From the NCBI RefSeq assembly GCF_003115855.1, contig NZ_KZ819071.1, forward strand, positions 62,001-126,000: a DNA stretch of 64,000 nt, written 5' to 3'. The stretch's first letter is position 1; every line of letters begins with the position of its first letter. The translations under genes were made by a program, and so were the position numbers. The notes beneath the pieces were generated by a model. That model saw only the letters and a list, made by a program, of their open reading frames with translations. It was not told the origin of the DNA and ran no database searches. The stretch is from Brenneria corticis (GTDB lineage Bacteria > Pseudomonadota > Gammaproteobacteria > Enterobacterales > Enterobacteriaceae). Shown in pieces: positions 1 to 8,376 of the stretch.

Positions 1-114
1 TCAGGATCGCCAGCAAAAGCAGCATAATTCCCCCAGCCTGGCGCAGCGATAATGCGCCGGCCGATTTATCTTTCAGCCAGACTATTTTCTTATTTCTTAA
101 TGAGGGAAAAATCA
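1..114 (-). CDS. N-terminal end of a probable membrane protein, cut by window edge
   Basis: Reading the minus strand from an ATG at 114-112 gives an open frame to the window edge. It starts MIFPSLRNKK, stays basic for about 30 residues, then becomes strongly hydrophobic (IMLLLLAIL). This is the pattern of an inner-membrane protein with a cytoplasmic N-terminus before its first helix. It is divergent from the Lrp-type regulator at 261, and such regulators often control a divergent exporter. Only 38 codons are visible, so the family cannot be named. A later ATG within the hydrophobic stretch is an alternative start. Confidence 0.35.
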
Positions 115-260
115 TTTTATATTTTCTTTACGGACAGTGACTGGATAAAACCAGTTTATTATTTTTCTGACGGAAATTTTTTCCCTTATTAACGGTGATA
201 TTTTTGTTGCCAGGGCGATTTTTCCCATCGAGTGGTAATTAACAGGAAAGGTTTTCTTTT

Positions 261-746
261 ATGCGTAAACTGGATAAAACCGATATCAGCATCCTCAATA
301 AGCTACAGGAAAATGCCAAGGTCACCCATGCTGAATTGGCGAAAGCGGTCAATCTTTCCACCACGCCCTGTTTTAACCGGGTGAAAGCGCTGGAGGAGCT
401 TGGGCTTATCCGCCAGCAGGTCACGCTGCTTTCGCCGCAGCGGCTTGGGCTGCACGTAAACGTGTTTATCCACGTCAGCCTCGACCGCCAGGTGGAAGAG
501 GTGCTGCAACGCTTCGAACAGGCCATCGCCGAGCGTCCGGAAGTGATGGAGTGCTATCTGATGACCGGAGACGCGGACTATCTTCTGCGGGTTTTGGTTA
601 AAAATATCAATGAGATAGAGAGTTTTATCCTCAATCATCTGACCCGTATTCCCGGGGTGGCCAATATCCGATCCAGCTTTGCGCTCAAGCAGGTGCGCTA
701 TAAGACTACCCTGCCTCTGCCGCCGGAGGGGATGGTGCTGCCGTAG
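261..746 (+). CDS. Lrp/AsnC-family transcriptional regulator
   Basis: The 161-residue protein has the usual Lrp/AsnC length and layout. An N-terminal winged helix-turn-helix (about residues 5-60; LDKTDISILNKL, then AELAKAVNLS) is followed by a RAM/ligand-sensing domain with the typical V-x-E-C-Y-L-M-T-G-D-x-D-Y-L-L signature around residues 95-115. A purine-rich AGGAAAGG lies upstream of the ATG. The gene reads toward acdS, 211 bp away, and is divergent from the partial membrane protein at the left edge. ACC deaminase genes of Proteobacteria are commonly controlled by an Lrp-like protein (AcdR), so this is one of two AcdR candidates here. It could instead control the divergent gene. Confidence 0.85.
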   Translation: MRKLDKTDISILNKLQENAKVTHAELAKAVNLSTTPCFNRVKALEELGLIRQQVTLLSPQRLGLHVNVFIHVSLDRQVEEVLQRFEQAIAERPEVMECYLMTGDADYLLRVLVKNINEIESFILNHLTRIPGVANIRSSFALKQVRYKTTLPLPPEGMVLP

Positions 747-957
747 CGGTTAATTTTATTTCGTTATGAGGCAGTTTTTTTAAGATAAAGGATTGGTTTT
801 GGCGGGTTTTTGAAATTTAAAGGATAAATTTTAATAAATTTAGCAATTTAAACTCATCCGTTTATGGGTAATATGATGGCTATGGGATGACGGTATTTCT
901 CAATGGAATATTGACAACCTGCGGCTACCATTCCTTATTATTTAGCGGAGCGTTATT

Positions 958-1974
958 ATGAATCTGGAGAAATTTCCACGTTATCCATTAACTTTTGGCC
1001 CTTCCCCGATTACGCCGATGAAAAGACTCAGCGAATATTTAGGGGGAGAGGTGGAAATATATGCCAAGCGCGAAGATTGTAATAGCGGCCTGGCGTTTGG
1101 CGGCAATAAAACCCGTAAACTGGAATACCTTATTCCCGAGGCTTTGGAACAGGGATGCGATACGCTGGTTTCCATCGGCGGCATTCAATCGAACCAGACG
1201 CGTCAGGTCGCCGCCGTTGCCGCTCATCTGGGAATGAAATGTATTCTGGTGCAGGAAAACTGGGTAAATTACGCCGACGCGGTGTATGACCGGGTGGGTA
1301 ATATCGAGCTGTCGCGCATTATGGGCGCGGATGTCCGCCTGGATGCCGCCGGTTTTGATATCGGCATCCGGGAAAGCTGGAAAAACGCCATGGAAGAGGC
1401 GTCGCAGAATGGCGGCAAACCGTTCCCGATCCCGGCCGGCTGTTCCGAACACCCTTACGGCGGTCTGGGCTTCGTCGGTTTCGCCGAGGAAGTTCGTCAG
1501 CAGGAAAAAGAGCTGGGCTTCAAGTTTGACTACATCGTGGTCTGTTCCGTCACCGGCAGCACCCAGGCCGGCATGGTGGTCGGGTTTGCCGCCGACGGCC
1601 GCTCCCGCAACGTCATCGGTATTGATGCGTCGGCGAAACCGGAAAAAACCAAGGCGCAGATCCTGCGTATTGCGCAGAACACGGCAAATCTGGTGGAGCT
1701 GGGCCGGGAGATCACCGAAGAAGACGTGGTGCTGGATACCCGCTACGGCGGGCCGGAATACGGTCTGCCGAGCGAGGGCACGCTGGAAGCCATTCGCTTG
1801 TGCGCCCGTCTGGAAGGGGTGATGACCGATCCGGTGTATGAAGGCAAATCCATGCAGGGGATGATCGGTATGATCCGCAACGGTGAATTCCCCAAAGGCT
1901 CGAAAGTGCTCTACGCCCATCTGGGCGGCGCCCCGGCGCTGAGCGCCTACAGCTATATTTTCCGTAACGGCTGA
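958..1974 (+). CDS. acdS: 1-aminocyclopropane-1-carboxylate (ACC) deaminase
   Basis: This PLP enzyme opens the cyclopropane ring of ACC, the ethylene precursor of plants, giving 2-oxobutyrate and ammonia in the cytoplasm. The 338-residue length equals that of characterised Pseudomonas enzymes, and the functional residues sit at the same numbers: PLP lysine K51 (GGNKTRK), S78-N79 (IQSNQ), C162, Y268 and Y294. E295 (DPVYEGKS) and L322 (AHLGG) are the two positions that separate true ACC deaminases from the closely related D-cysteine desulfhydrases. The start has a clear GGAG ribosome site (agcggagcgttatt before ATG). Lrp-family regulators flank it on both sides, and an amino-acid importer follows. 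The residue pattern makes D-cysteine desulfhydrase unlikely. Confidence 0.95.
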   Translation: MNLEKFPRYPLTFGPSPITPMKRLSEYLGGEVEIYAKREDCNSGLAFGGNKTRKLEYLIPEALEQGCDTLVSIGGIQSNQTRQVAAVAAHLGMKCILVQENWVNYADAVYDRVGNIELSRIMGADVRLDAAGFDIGIRESWKNAMEEASQNGGKPFPIPAGCSEHPYGGLGFVGFAEEVRQQEKELGFKFDYIVVCSVTGSTQAGMVVGFAADGRSRNVIGIDASAKPEKTKAQILRIAQNTANLVELGREITEEDVVLDTRYGGPEYGLPSEGTLEAIRLCARLEGVMTDPVYEGKSMQGMIGMIRNGEFPKGSKVLYAHLGGAPALSAYSYIFRNG

Positions 1975-2027
1975 CGGACAGTATTGTGCCCGCGGGTGGG
2001 TTCTGGACAGCCAGGTAATCTTATGGT

Positions 2028-2110
2028 CGTCATCCTCGCGAAAGCGGGGATCTCAGCAACACCGAACCGCCAGCGAGAGCAGATCCCCGCCTAGTTCCGC
2101 GGGGATGACG
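2028..2110. repeat. Imperfect palindromic intergenic repeat, about 83 bp
   Basis: The sequence opens with CGTCATCCTCGCG and closes with CGCGGGGATGACG. Inside these ends are a second pair of arms, GCGGGGATCT and AGATCCCCGC. Together they form terminal inverted repeats of about 25 bp around a core of about 30 bp. It lies in the convergent space between acdS and the minus-strand Lrp gene. This is the form of a small non-coding, MITE-like or REP-like element; the TCATCCCCGCG type of end recurs in many bacterial genomes. I cannot name the family from one copy. Confidence 0.7.
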
Positions 2111-2202
2111 GAGGTGATTGCCGCGGGGGTGACCACTGGTGGTATAGGTCATGACGGTTTGATCCGTTAGGATTTTGTCGTCAACCTGCGTGTATTTCCA
2201 CT

Positions 2203-2712
2203 TCAGAACGTCAGCTGGGTGGTGGAAAGCACTTCCCGCAGCCCGATAAAGGAGCGGATCTGGCGCACGCCGGGCAGAAAAAGCAGCTGTTCGGCGTGCA
2301 GCCGGTTAAAGCTCTGATTATCTTTAGTACGGATCTTCAAAATATAATCGAACTCGCCGGTGACCACATGGCACTCCATACAGCCGCTGATCCGCTGCAC
2401 CGACGCTTCGAAATCCTTAAACGAGCTTGGCGTCGAGCGATCCAGCACCACCCCGATTAATACCACCAGACCGGCGTTAAGCGCCTGTGGATCAAGCAAC
2501 GCCACCACCTGTTTAATCAGACCGATCTGTTTCAGCCGTTCAACGCGGCGCAAACAGGCCGGCGGGCTGAGATTGACTTTTTCCGCCAGCGCCACGTTGG
2601 ATAGCGAGGCGTCCGCCTGCAAAAGCCGCAGGATGGCCGTATCGAAGCGATCCAGCTCATAGGATTTCTTCTCCTCCGCGGGAGGAGTAACGATGGGGGA
2701 TTTGGCTTTCAT
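2203..2712 (-). CDS. Lrp/AsnC-family transcriptional regulator
   Basis: The 169-residue protein has a basic N-terminal extension of about 20 residues. A winged HTH follows (LDRFDTAILRLLQ, then VALAEKVNLSPPACLRRVERL), then a RAM domain containing MECHVVTGEFDYILKI. A strong ribosome site (AGAGGAAACCCGCC) precedes the ATG. It is divergent from the solute-binding-protein gene at 2972, and the 259-bp AT-rich space between them probably holds both promoters. It may regulate the importer, acdS, or both. With the regulator at 261, ACC deaminase is bracketed by two paralogous Lrp proteins, and sequence alone does not say which is its true AcdR. Confidence 0.85.
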   Translation of the reverse strand: MKAKSPIVTPPAEEKKSYELDRFDTAILRLLQADASLSNVALAEKVNLSPPACLRRVERLKQIGLIKQVVALLDPQALNAGLVVLIGVVLDRSTPSSFKDFEASVQRISGCMECHVVTGEFDYILKIRTKDNQSFNRLHAEQLLFLPGVRQIRSFIGLREVLSTTQLTF

Positions 2713-2971
2713 GGCGGGTTTCCTCTGGGCGCCTGATAACGCATAAGGATAATAATTGCGCCATTAAGGTATTTTTGGCAATTAAATAAGGGAAAGATCG
2801 CCCACTACCGATGAAAAATTATAAAAACCTATCTCGATAAGCAACGGCTGGCGGTCTGTCGTCATAAACCACATGTAACATAAGGTTATATTATAGCTGT
2901 TTATGTTATTTCGCGCTTTTTAGCCCCGCTGATAGCCTACAATCAATATGTTAACTGGTTAGGGGCAGGGA

Positions 2972-3808
2972 ATGAAGAATCGTATCGTGGCATTGGCGTT
3001 GCTGGCGGGTCTGGCGTCCGTTTCCGGAATGGCGCAGGCGGATAAGCTGGATGATATTCAAAAGGCGGGCGTGGTTAAAATAGCGGTATTCGACAGCAAT
3101 CCGCCGTTCGGTTTCGTTGATCCGCAAAGCAAAAAGCTGGTGGGTTACGATGTGGATATCGCAGAAGAAATTGGTAAGGCGCTGGGGGTGAAGGTGGAAC
3201 TGCGCGCCACTAACCCCGCTAACCGTATTCCGCTGTTAAGCTCCAAAAAAGTGGACCTGATTGCCGCGAACTTCACCATTACCGATGAACGCGCCAAGCA
3301 GGTAAACTTCAGTATTCCTTATTTTGCCACCGGACAAAAATTCATCGCCCGCAAAGGCGTGCTGAAAACTCCGGAAGACATTAAAGCGCTGCGTATCGGC
3401 GCGGATAAAGGTACGGTACAGGAAATCACCCTGCGCGAGCATTATCCCACCGCCAAAGTGATCTCTTACGATGATACGCCGCTGGCGTTCGCCGCGCTGC
3501 GTAACGGTAATGTGCAGGCCATCACCCAGGATGATGCCAAACTTGTCGGCCTGCTGGCCAACGTACCGGATGCCCAGAAAGCCGAGTTCGAAATTTCGCC
3601 TTTCAGCATCACCAAAGAGTACCAGGGCGTGGGTATTCCCAAAGGCGAGGAACGTTTGACGGAGAAAGTCAACGAAACCCTGCTGAACCTGGAAAAACAG
3701 GGCACGGCGAAAACGATCTATGACCGCTGGTTCGGACCGCAGACAAAATCGTCCCAGCCGCGCGGCGACTTTACTTTCGCCCCCCTGGATCAACAGCCAA
3801 AAGCCTGA
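2972..3808 (+). CDS. Polar amino-acid ABC transporter, periplasmic binding protein
   Basis: This 278-residue member of solute-binding family 3 begins with a signal peptide (MKNRIVALALLAGLASVSG) and a likely cleavage after AQA. The mature part shows family-3 features: an IQKAGVVKIAVFDSNPPFGF strand, VGYDVDIAEEIG, and an RIGADKGTVQE hinge segment. The ribosome site is GGGGCAGGGA just before ATG. It is the first gene of an importer with two permeases downstream, separated from them by a 131-bp gap with hairpins that probably keeps binding protein in excess over membrane subunits. The ligand is probably an amino acid. Proximity to acdS suggests ACC or a similar small amino acid, but that is inference. 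Confidence 0.88.
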   Translation: MKNRIVALALLAGLASVSGMAQADKLDDIQKAGVVKIAVFDSNPPFGFVDPQSKKLVGYDVDIAEEIGKALGVKVELRATNPANRIPLLSSKKVDLIAANFTITDERAKQVNFSIPYFATGQKFIARKGVLKTPEDIKALRIGADKGTVQEITLREHYPTAKVISYDDTPLAFAALRNGNVQAITQDDAKLVGLLANVPDAQKAEFEISPFSITKEYQGVGIPKGEERLTEKVNETLLNLEKQGTAKTIYDRWFGPQTKSSQPRGDFTFAPLDQQPKA

Positions 3809-3831
3809 TTAACGCCATAATTTGCACTTAG

Positions 3832-3896
3832 ACCCGCCGTGCGGGTATAACAGGATTTTGGCAGGTATTCTCCCGGCCCTCTGCTTTGCAGGGGGC
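3832..3896 (+). terminator. Two hairpins between binding protein and permease genes
   Basis: ACCCGC-cgt-GCGGGT forms a hairpin at 3832-3846. A second, perfect 9-bp stem, GCCCTCTGC-ttt-GCAGGGGGC with one G-U pair, sits at 3876-3896 and is followed by attgttgttt. Stem-loops at this point in ABC importer operons usually stabilise upstream mRNA or cause partial termination, lowering permease synthesis. Which of the two roles applies is not visible. Confidence 0.55.
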
Positions 3897-3939
3897 ATTG
3901 TTGTTTATGACACGCGGCGTTTATGAAAATTAGTGACCT

Positions 3940-4692
3940 ATGAAACTGACCGACACGATACTGCAATACGTCGAAGCCTGGCTGCTGGCTCCCCAATACC
4001 TCAGCTGGCTGTGGCAGGGCTTTCTGGTCACGCTGTGGATTTCCCTCTGTACGATCATCCTGGCGACGTCGCTGGGCTTCCTGCTGGCGGCGGCGCGAGA
4101 CAGTCAACTGCGCCTGCTGCGCTGGCCCGTTATGGCTTACAGCTCGCTATTCCGTAATACGCCGTTGCTGATACAGCTTTTTTTCTGGTACTTCGGCGCC
4201 GGTCAGCTATTTCCCTCGGAGATGATGCAGTGGCTTAACATGCCGCACGTCATCACGCTGCTGGGGATGGGCGTGGTGTGGCCCTCGTTCGAGTTTCTCG
4301 CCGGACTGTTCGGCCTGACGCTCTATTCCAGCGCGTTTATCGCCGAAGAAATCCGCGCCGGTATCGGCGGCGTGGCGCGCGGACAAAAGTACGCGGCGCT
4401 GGCGCTGGGATTAACGGGATGGCAATCCATGCGCTATATCGTATTGCCGCAGGCCTTGAAAATCGCCCTGCCGCCGCTGCTGGGCCAGTATATGAACGTT
4501 ATCAAGAACTCATCATTGGCGATGGCCATCGGCGTGGCCGAACTCTCTTATGCATCCCGTCAGGTGGAAACCGAAACCCTGCGCACCTTTCAGGCGTTCG
4601 GGGTGGCGACGTTTCTGTATATCGCGGTTATTGCGCTGATGGAAGGCTGGGGAATGTGGCGTCAGCAACGTAGCCAGGCCGGGGAGCGCTGA
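3940..4692 (+). CDS. Amino-acid ABC transporter permease (HisQM family)
   Basis: The 250-residue integral membrane protein has about five hydrophobic segments. The ABC permease EAA loop appears near residues 135-165 (EEIRAGIGGVARGQKYAALALGL, then VLPQALKIALPPLLGQ), which contacts the ATPase. The FRNTPLLIQLFFWYF segment typical of HisQM-type permeases is also present. The ribosome site is weak. The next permease starts 3 bp after the stop, so the two form a heterodimer translated together. No ATPase gene accompanies them, so the importer must borrow one; the only unattached polar-amino-acid ATPase in this window is at 28306-29094. Confidence 0.88.
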   Translation: MKLTDTILQYVEAWLLAPQYLSWLWQGFLVTLWISLCTIILATSLGFLLAAARDSQLRLLRWPVMAYSSLFRNTPLLIQLFFWYFGAGQLFPSEMMQWLNMPHVITLLGMGVVWPSFEFLAGLFGLTLYSSAFIAEEIRAGIGGVARGQKYAALALGLTGWQSMRYIVLPQALKIALPPLLGQYMNVIKNSSLAMAIGVAELSYASRQVETETLRTFQAFGVATFLYIAVIALMEGWGMWRQQRSQAGER

Positions 4693-4694
4693 AA

Positions 4695-5423
4695 ATGGAT
4701 TTCACCATTATTTACGACAACTTCAGTTACCTTATGTGGGGCCAGTTTCCGGACGGCCCGCTGGGCGGCGCGGCGCTGACGCTGGTGATTAGCCTGCTGG
4801 CGGGGTTGGCCTCCGCCGTGCTGGGAACCCTCCTCGGGGTGGCGCTGGCGATGTCCCGCGGCTGGTGCGCGGCGCTGCTGGCGATGGTTCTCGGTTTTTT
4901 CCGCGCCATCCCGGTCATCATGCTGATTTTCTGGACCTACTTCCTGCTCCCCATTCTGTTCGGCGTCGAGATCCCGGAAATTACCACCGTGGTCTGCGCC
5001 CTGGCGCTGATTGCGTCGGCTTATCTGGCGCATGGGGTGAAGGCGGGGATCGTGGCGATTGGCCGCGGTCAGTGGCAGGCCGGGTTATCTCTGGGCTTCA
5101 ATCGCTGGCGGGTGCTGTGGCATATTGTTTTGCCGCAGGCGCTGAGGATGATGGTGCCGTCTTTTATCAACCAGTGGGTTTCGCTGATTAAGGATACTTC
5201 GCTGGCGTACATCGTGGGGGTGGGCGAACTGACTTTTTTAGCCACCCAGGTGAACAATCGCAGCATGGTTTATCCCATGGAGGTTTTCCTGTTCGTCGCG
5301 CTGGTCTATTTTGTTTTTTGCCTGTCGCTGGAGCTGCTGGCGAACGGGCTTAACAAGCGTTTCAGCCGCCAGGAAAAACCGCTAAAACGCTCGTGGCTAT
5401 GGTGGCGCAGCCGGCCGGCCTGA
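4695..5423 (+). CDS. Amino-acid ABC transporter permease (HisQM family)
   Basis: The 242-residue partner permease carries the FFRAIPVIMLIFWTYF segment and an EAA-type loop (GVKAGIVAIGRGQWQAGLSLGF, then VLPQALRMMVPSF). It ends in a short basic cytoplasmic tail. The start at 4695 is supported by 3-bp coupling to the preceding permease. With that gene and the binding protein at 2972 it makes the membrane part of a type I amino-acid importer. The operon ends here without an ATP-binding subunit, and the next gene (adeP) has its own 122-bp leader. Confidence 0.87.
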   Translation: MDFTIIYDNFSYLMWGQFPDGPLGGAALTLVISLLAGLASAVLGTLLGVALAMSRGWCAALLAMVLGFFRAIPVIMLIFWTYFLLPILFGVEIPEITTVVCALALIASAYLAHGVKAGIVAIGRGQWQAGLSLGFNRWRVLWHIVLPQALRMMVPSFINQWVSLIKDTSLAYIVGVGELTFLATQVNNRSMVYPMEVFLFVALVYFVFCLSLELLANGLNKRFSRQEKPLKRSWLWWRSRPA

Positions 5424-5545
5424 TGCTATCGGGCGATAATATCCGCCATCTTATGGAATGAAAAAAAACGGGGAATCAGCGTCAATGCGCGCAATTTTGT
5501 TATAGGATACCCGAAAACCATTATCCCCTCTTTGGAACGCTGACA

Positions 5546-6883
5546 ATGAATAAATCACAATCGGGCCATGCCGCCGAGCAAGGTCTGCTGGAGCGTGTGT
5601 TTAAACTGACACAGCACGGCACCACCGCGCGGACGGAAACGATAGCGGGCTTCACCACCTTTTTGACCATGGTATACATCGTGTTCGTCAACCCGCAGAT
5701 TTTGGGCGTGGCGGGCATGGATACCAGCGCCGTTTTTGTCACCACCTGTTTGATCGCCGCGTTCGGCAGCATCCTGATGGGGCTGTTGGCGAACCTGCCC
5801 GTGGCGCTGGCGCCGGCCATGGGGCTGAACGCTTTTTTTGCTTTTGTCGTCGTCGGGGCCATGGGGCTTTCATGGCAGGTCGCCATGGGCGCGATTTTCT
5901 GGGGCGCAATCGGTTTCCTGTTGCTGACCATTTTCCAGATCCGTTACTGGATGATCGCCAATATTCCGCTCAGCCTGCGGCTGGGCATCGCCAGCGGCAT
6001 CGGGCTGTTTATCGCCATGATGGGGCTGAAGAACGCCGGCATTATCGTTTCCAATCCAGAGACGCTGGTCGCCGTGGGGGATTTGACCTCGCACGGCGTT
6101 TTGCTGGGCGCGCTGGGCTTTTTCATTATCGCGGCTCTCGCCTCACGCCATATCCACGCCGCGGTGCTGATTTCAATTGTGGTGACCACCTCGATCGGTT
6201 TGCTGCTCGGCGACGTCAAGTTTAGCGGCGTTTTCTCGATGCCGCCGAGCATCACCACCGTGGTCGGGCAGGTTGATTTGGCGGGAGCGTTGAATCTGGG
6301 GCTTTCCGGGGTGATTTTTTCCTTTATGCTGGTCAACCTGTTCGACTCTTCCGGCACCCTGATTGGGGTAACGGATAAGGCCGGTCTGGTCGATTCCCGC
6401 GGCAAATTCCCCCGTATGAAGCAGGCGCTGTATGTGGATAGCGTCAGCTCCGTCGCCGGGGCTTTTCTCGGCACCTCGTCGGTTACCGCCTATATCGAAA
6501 GCTCTTCCGGCGTCTCCGTCGGCGGGCGCACCGGCCTGACCGCGGTGATTGTCGGCCTGTTATTCCTGCTGGTTATTTTCCTGTCGCCGCTGGCGGGGAT
6601 GGTGCCCGCTTACGCCGCCGCAGGCGCGTTGATCTACGTAGGCGTGCTGATGACCTCAAGCCTGGCGCGGGTTAAATGGGATGATTTGACCGAAGCCGTC
6701 CCGGCCTTTATTACCGCGGTGATGATGCCGTTCAGCTTCTCTATCACCGAAGGGATTGCGCTGGGCTTTATTTCTTACTGCGTGATGAAGCTGGCGACGG
6801 GACGCTGGCGCGAAATCAGCCCCTGCGTGATTGTGGTGGCGCTGCTGTTCCTGTTGAAAATCGTTTTTATCGACGCGCACTAA
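5546..6883 (+). CDS. adeP: Adenine-type purine permease (AzgA branch of NCS2; AdeP/YieG-like)
   Basis: The 445-residue, highly hydrophobic protein has the length I recall for E. coli YieG/AdeP, a proton-coupled adenine transporter of the inner membrane. Visible family marks are TTARTETIAGFTTFLTMVYI at the N-terminus, APAMGLNAFFAF in the first half, and LFDSSGTLIGVTDKAGL plus GTSSVTAYIESSSGV in the second half, the paired motifs of the AzgA subgroup. It is convergent with yieE, 35 bp away, the arrangement I recall in E. coli. That argues this part is ancestral chromosome rather than acquired DNA. A C-rich/G-rich overlap between the two stops (6885-6914) can fold into small hairpins and may terminate both. 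Confidence 0.9.
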   Translation: MNKSQSGHAAEQGLLERVFKLTQHGTTARTETIAGFTTFLTMVYIVFVNPQILGVAGMDTSAVFVTTCLIAAFGSILMGLLANLPVALAPAMGLNAFFAFVVVGAMGLSWQVAMGAIFWGAIGFLLLTIFQIRYWMIANIPLSLRLGIASGIGLFIAMMGLKNAGIIVSNPETLVAVGDLTSHGVLLGALGFFIIAALASRHIHAAVLISIVVTTSIGLLLGDVKFSGVFSMPPSITTVVGQVDLAGALNLGLSGVIFSFMLVNLFDSSGTLIGVTDKAGLVDSRGKFPRMKQALYVDSVSSVAGAFLGTSSVTAYIESSSGVSVGGRTGLTAVIVGLLFLLVIFLSPLAGMVPAYAAAGALIYVGVLMTSSLARVKWDDLTEAVPAFITAVMMPFSFSITEGIALGFISYCVMKLATGRWREISPCVIVVALLFLLKIVFIDAH

Positions 6884-6917
6884 TCCCCGAATCAACCGGG
6901 GGCGGCCATCCCCCCTG

Positions 6918-7649
6918 CTACTGCGATATCGCGGATGCCGCTTTTTCTGCGCTATGGCTGGTCAGTTTCATATAACGCGGCGGCGGCCGCTGCTGCCGCC
7001 CGATTTCCCCGGTTTTCTTCATGCCCGACTCGGTAGCGTATGTCCACATCACCAGCCGGTTAAGCGCCGGGACGTGCGCGCACGCCCAGGCGAGATAATC
7101 ATCGATATCGCTCATGACTTCAACGGCAGGAAAGCAGTCGGAGCGCAGGCGTCCCGACGCCGGGTGGAGCTTGAGACTTTCCGCCCGGCACCCGTTCGAG
7201 CGTGGAATTTTCATCAGCGACTGGCGAATCGTGCCCAGCTGAGTGGCGGCCTCCAGGGGGTCGAGTTGCGCCTCGATCCAGGCTTTTTCCGCCGCGGTCG
7301 GCGTTGGCGTATGGGGCGAGGTGTTGATATTGACAATCTCGATATCCATACCGACGTCGCCCTCTTCGCTCATCAGAATGGCGATGGTATTTCCGGCGTA
7401 GCCCAGGCTGAAATTAGGCAGGTTGGGATCGGCGAAATAGGGACGTCCATCCGCAGAGGCAAGCAGCGCGGGCAGCTGCGGATAGCCGAGAAAATAGCAC
7501 ATCATCTCAGCCAGCAGCGCCCGGCTTTTCAGATAGCGCTCGCGGCGTTTGGCGGAAAAACCCTGCGTTGATGCAATGAGTTCGTCCGGCAGTCTTTGTA
7601 GATCGGGAAGCGTTTCCGTGCTGGTCCACCTGACGAAATGGCAGGTCAT
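6918..7649 (-). CDS. yieE: 4'-phosphopantetheinyl transferase superfamily protein, YieE-like
   Basis: I place the start at the ATG at 7649 (MTCHFVRWTS) because GGAGTG precedes it; an in-frame upstream ATG at 7772 has no such site. The 243-residue protein has the superfamily layout: RRERYLKSRALLAEMM, a GRPYF segment, and the metal-binding GMDIE. Two usual active-site motifs are altered. The S-H-S motif reads LGYAGN, and the W-x-x-K-E-A/S motif reads TIRQSLMK, without the metal-binding Glu. As far as I recall E. coli YieE shares both changes, so this looks like a trait of the YieE branch rather than decay. Its carrier-protein substrate is unknown. Its neighbour adeP supports the yieE assignment. 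Confidence 0.78.
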   Translation of the reverse strand: MTCHFVRWTSTETLPDLQRLPDELIASTQGFSAKRRERYLKSRALLAEMMCYFLGYPQLPALLASADGRPYFADPNLPNFSLGYAGNTIAILMSEEGDVGMDIEIVNINTSPHTPTPTAAEKAWIEAQLDPLEAATQLGTIRQSLMKIPRSNGCRAESLKLHPASGRLRSDCFPAVEVMSDIDDYLAWACAHVPALNRLVMWTYATESGMKKTGEIGRQQRPPPRYMKLTSHSAEKAASAISQ

Positions 7650-7794
7650 GGGTTCACTCCGTGAGGACGATGAAGAATCTAAACCACGTTTACAGGTATT
7701 ATAGATACATATTATCAGACCAAAATATGAACTAAAGAAAAATAAATGGATAAATCGGCGATTATTATCCATTAATCACAACTTTCTTCCGTAA

Positions 7795-7819
7795 ATGCCA
7801 TTTTATCGAAAAATGGCAT
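7795..7819 (-). terminator. Hairpin downstream of the ferredoxin gene
   Basis: ATGCCATTTT and AAAATGGCAT form a perfect 10-bp stem with a 5-base loop, 21 bp after the minus-strand stop of the ferredoxin-like gene. The stem contains its own A/T tract but there is no long T run beyond it. It may be a weak terminator or an mRNA 3' end. Confidence 0.4.
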
Positions 7820-7839
7820 ATGGACGATATCGCCGGCGC

Positions 7840-8376
7840 TTAAAGTAAGCGAATGTCCCCATTGCCCCGCGCCGAGCGCAGCTGCTTTTCATGGACCCGC
7901 CGCTGCAATTCGTCCGGCGTCACCAGTCGCAGAGCCGAGGTAGGACACACGCGTACGCAGGAAGGGCCGGCGGCGACGCCGGCGCACAAATCGCATTTGT
8001 GCGCTTCACTTCTCGGCGTCGCGTGCGGTTCGCCCTCCAGGCCGCTTTCCCTGATGACCACGTTAATCGCGCCAAAAGGGCAGGCAATCACACAGCTTTT
8101 GCAGCCGATGCAGCGTGACTGGATAACCTGAATGCCGTCGCGATCGCGCACCAGCGCGTCTTGCGGGCAGACGGCGGCGCAGGGCGCGTTCTCACACTGA
8201 TGACAGAGCACGGGTACGCTGACGCTGGCGTTTTTTATCACTTTTAAGCGCGGAAAAAAGTGCGTGGATCGCAGTTTGGCGCTGTCGCCGCCGGCATGGG
8301 CCACCGCGCATGCTATTTCGCAGGTCCGGCAGCCGATGCACTTCTCCGCATCGGCGATAACGAATTGATTCATCAT
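7840..8376 (-). CDS. HydN-like four-cluster [4Fe-4S] ferredoxin protein
   Basis: The start is set at the ATG at 8376, preceded by GGAGGAAACGCC and overlapping the aegA stop as ATGA. The 178-residue protein has cysteine groups CIGCRTCEIAC, CHQCENAPCAAVC, CIGCKSCVIAC and CDLCAG with CVRVC, enough for four [4Fe-4S] clusters. This matches HydN/DmsB-type electron-transfer subunits. It is cytoplasmic, with no signal peptide. Translational coupling with aegA and sequence similarity to that protein's N-terminal ferredoxin domain suggest the two exchange electrons. E. coli HydN works with formate dehydrogenase H; that partner gene is not in this window, so the role here is inferred. Confidence 0.85.
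   Translation of the reverse strand: MMNQFVIADAEKCIGCRTCEIACAVAHAGGDSAKLRSTHFFPRLKVIKNASVSVPVLCHQCENAPCAAVCPQDALVRDRDGIQVIQSRCIGCKSCVIACPFGAINVVIRESGLEGEPHATPRSEAHKCDLCAGVAAGPSCVRVCPTSALRLVTPDELQRRVHEKQLRSARGNGDIRLL

Noticed and set aside
1039..1920. Long minus-strand open frame opposite acdS
   Set aside because: It mirrors a strongly conserved PLP enzyme on the other strand, has no family motifs, and is expected from GC-rich codon use.
6918..7649. yieE as a decayed pseudogene because of altered catalytic motifs
   Set aside because: The frame is intact and the same motif changes appear to be shared with E. coli YieE as I recall it.
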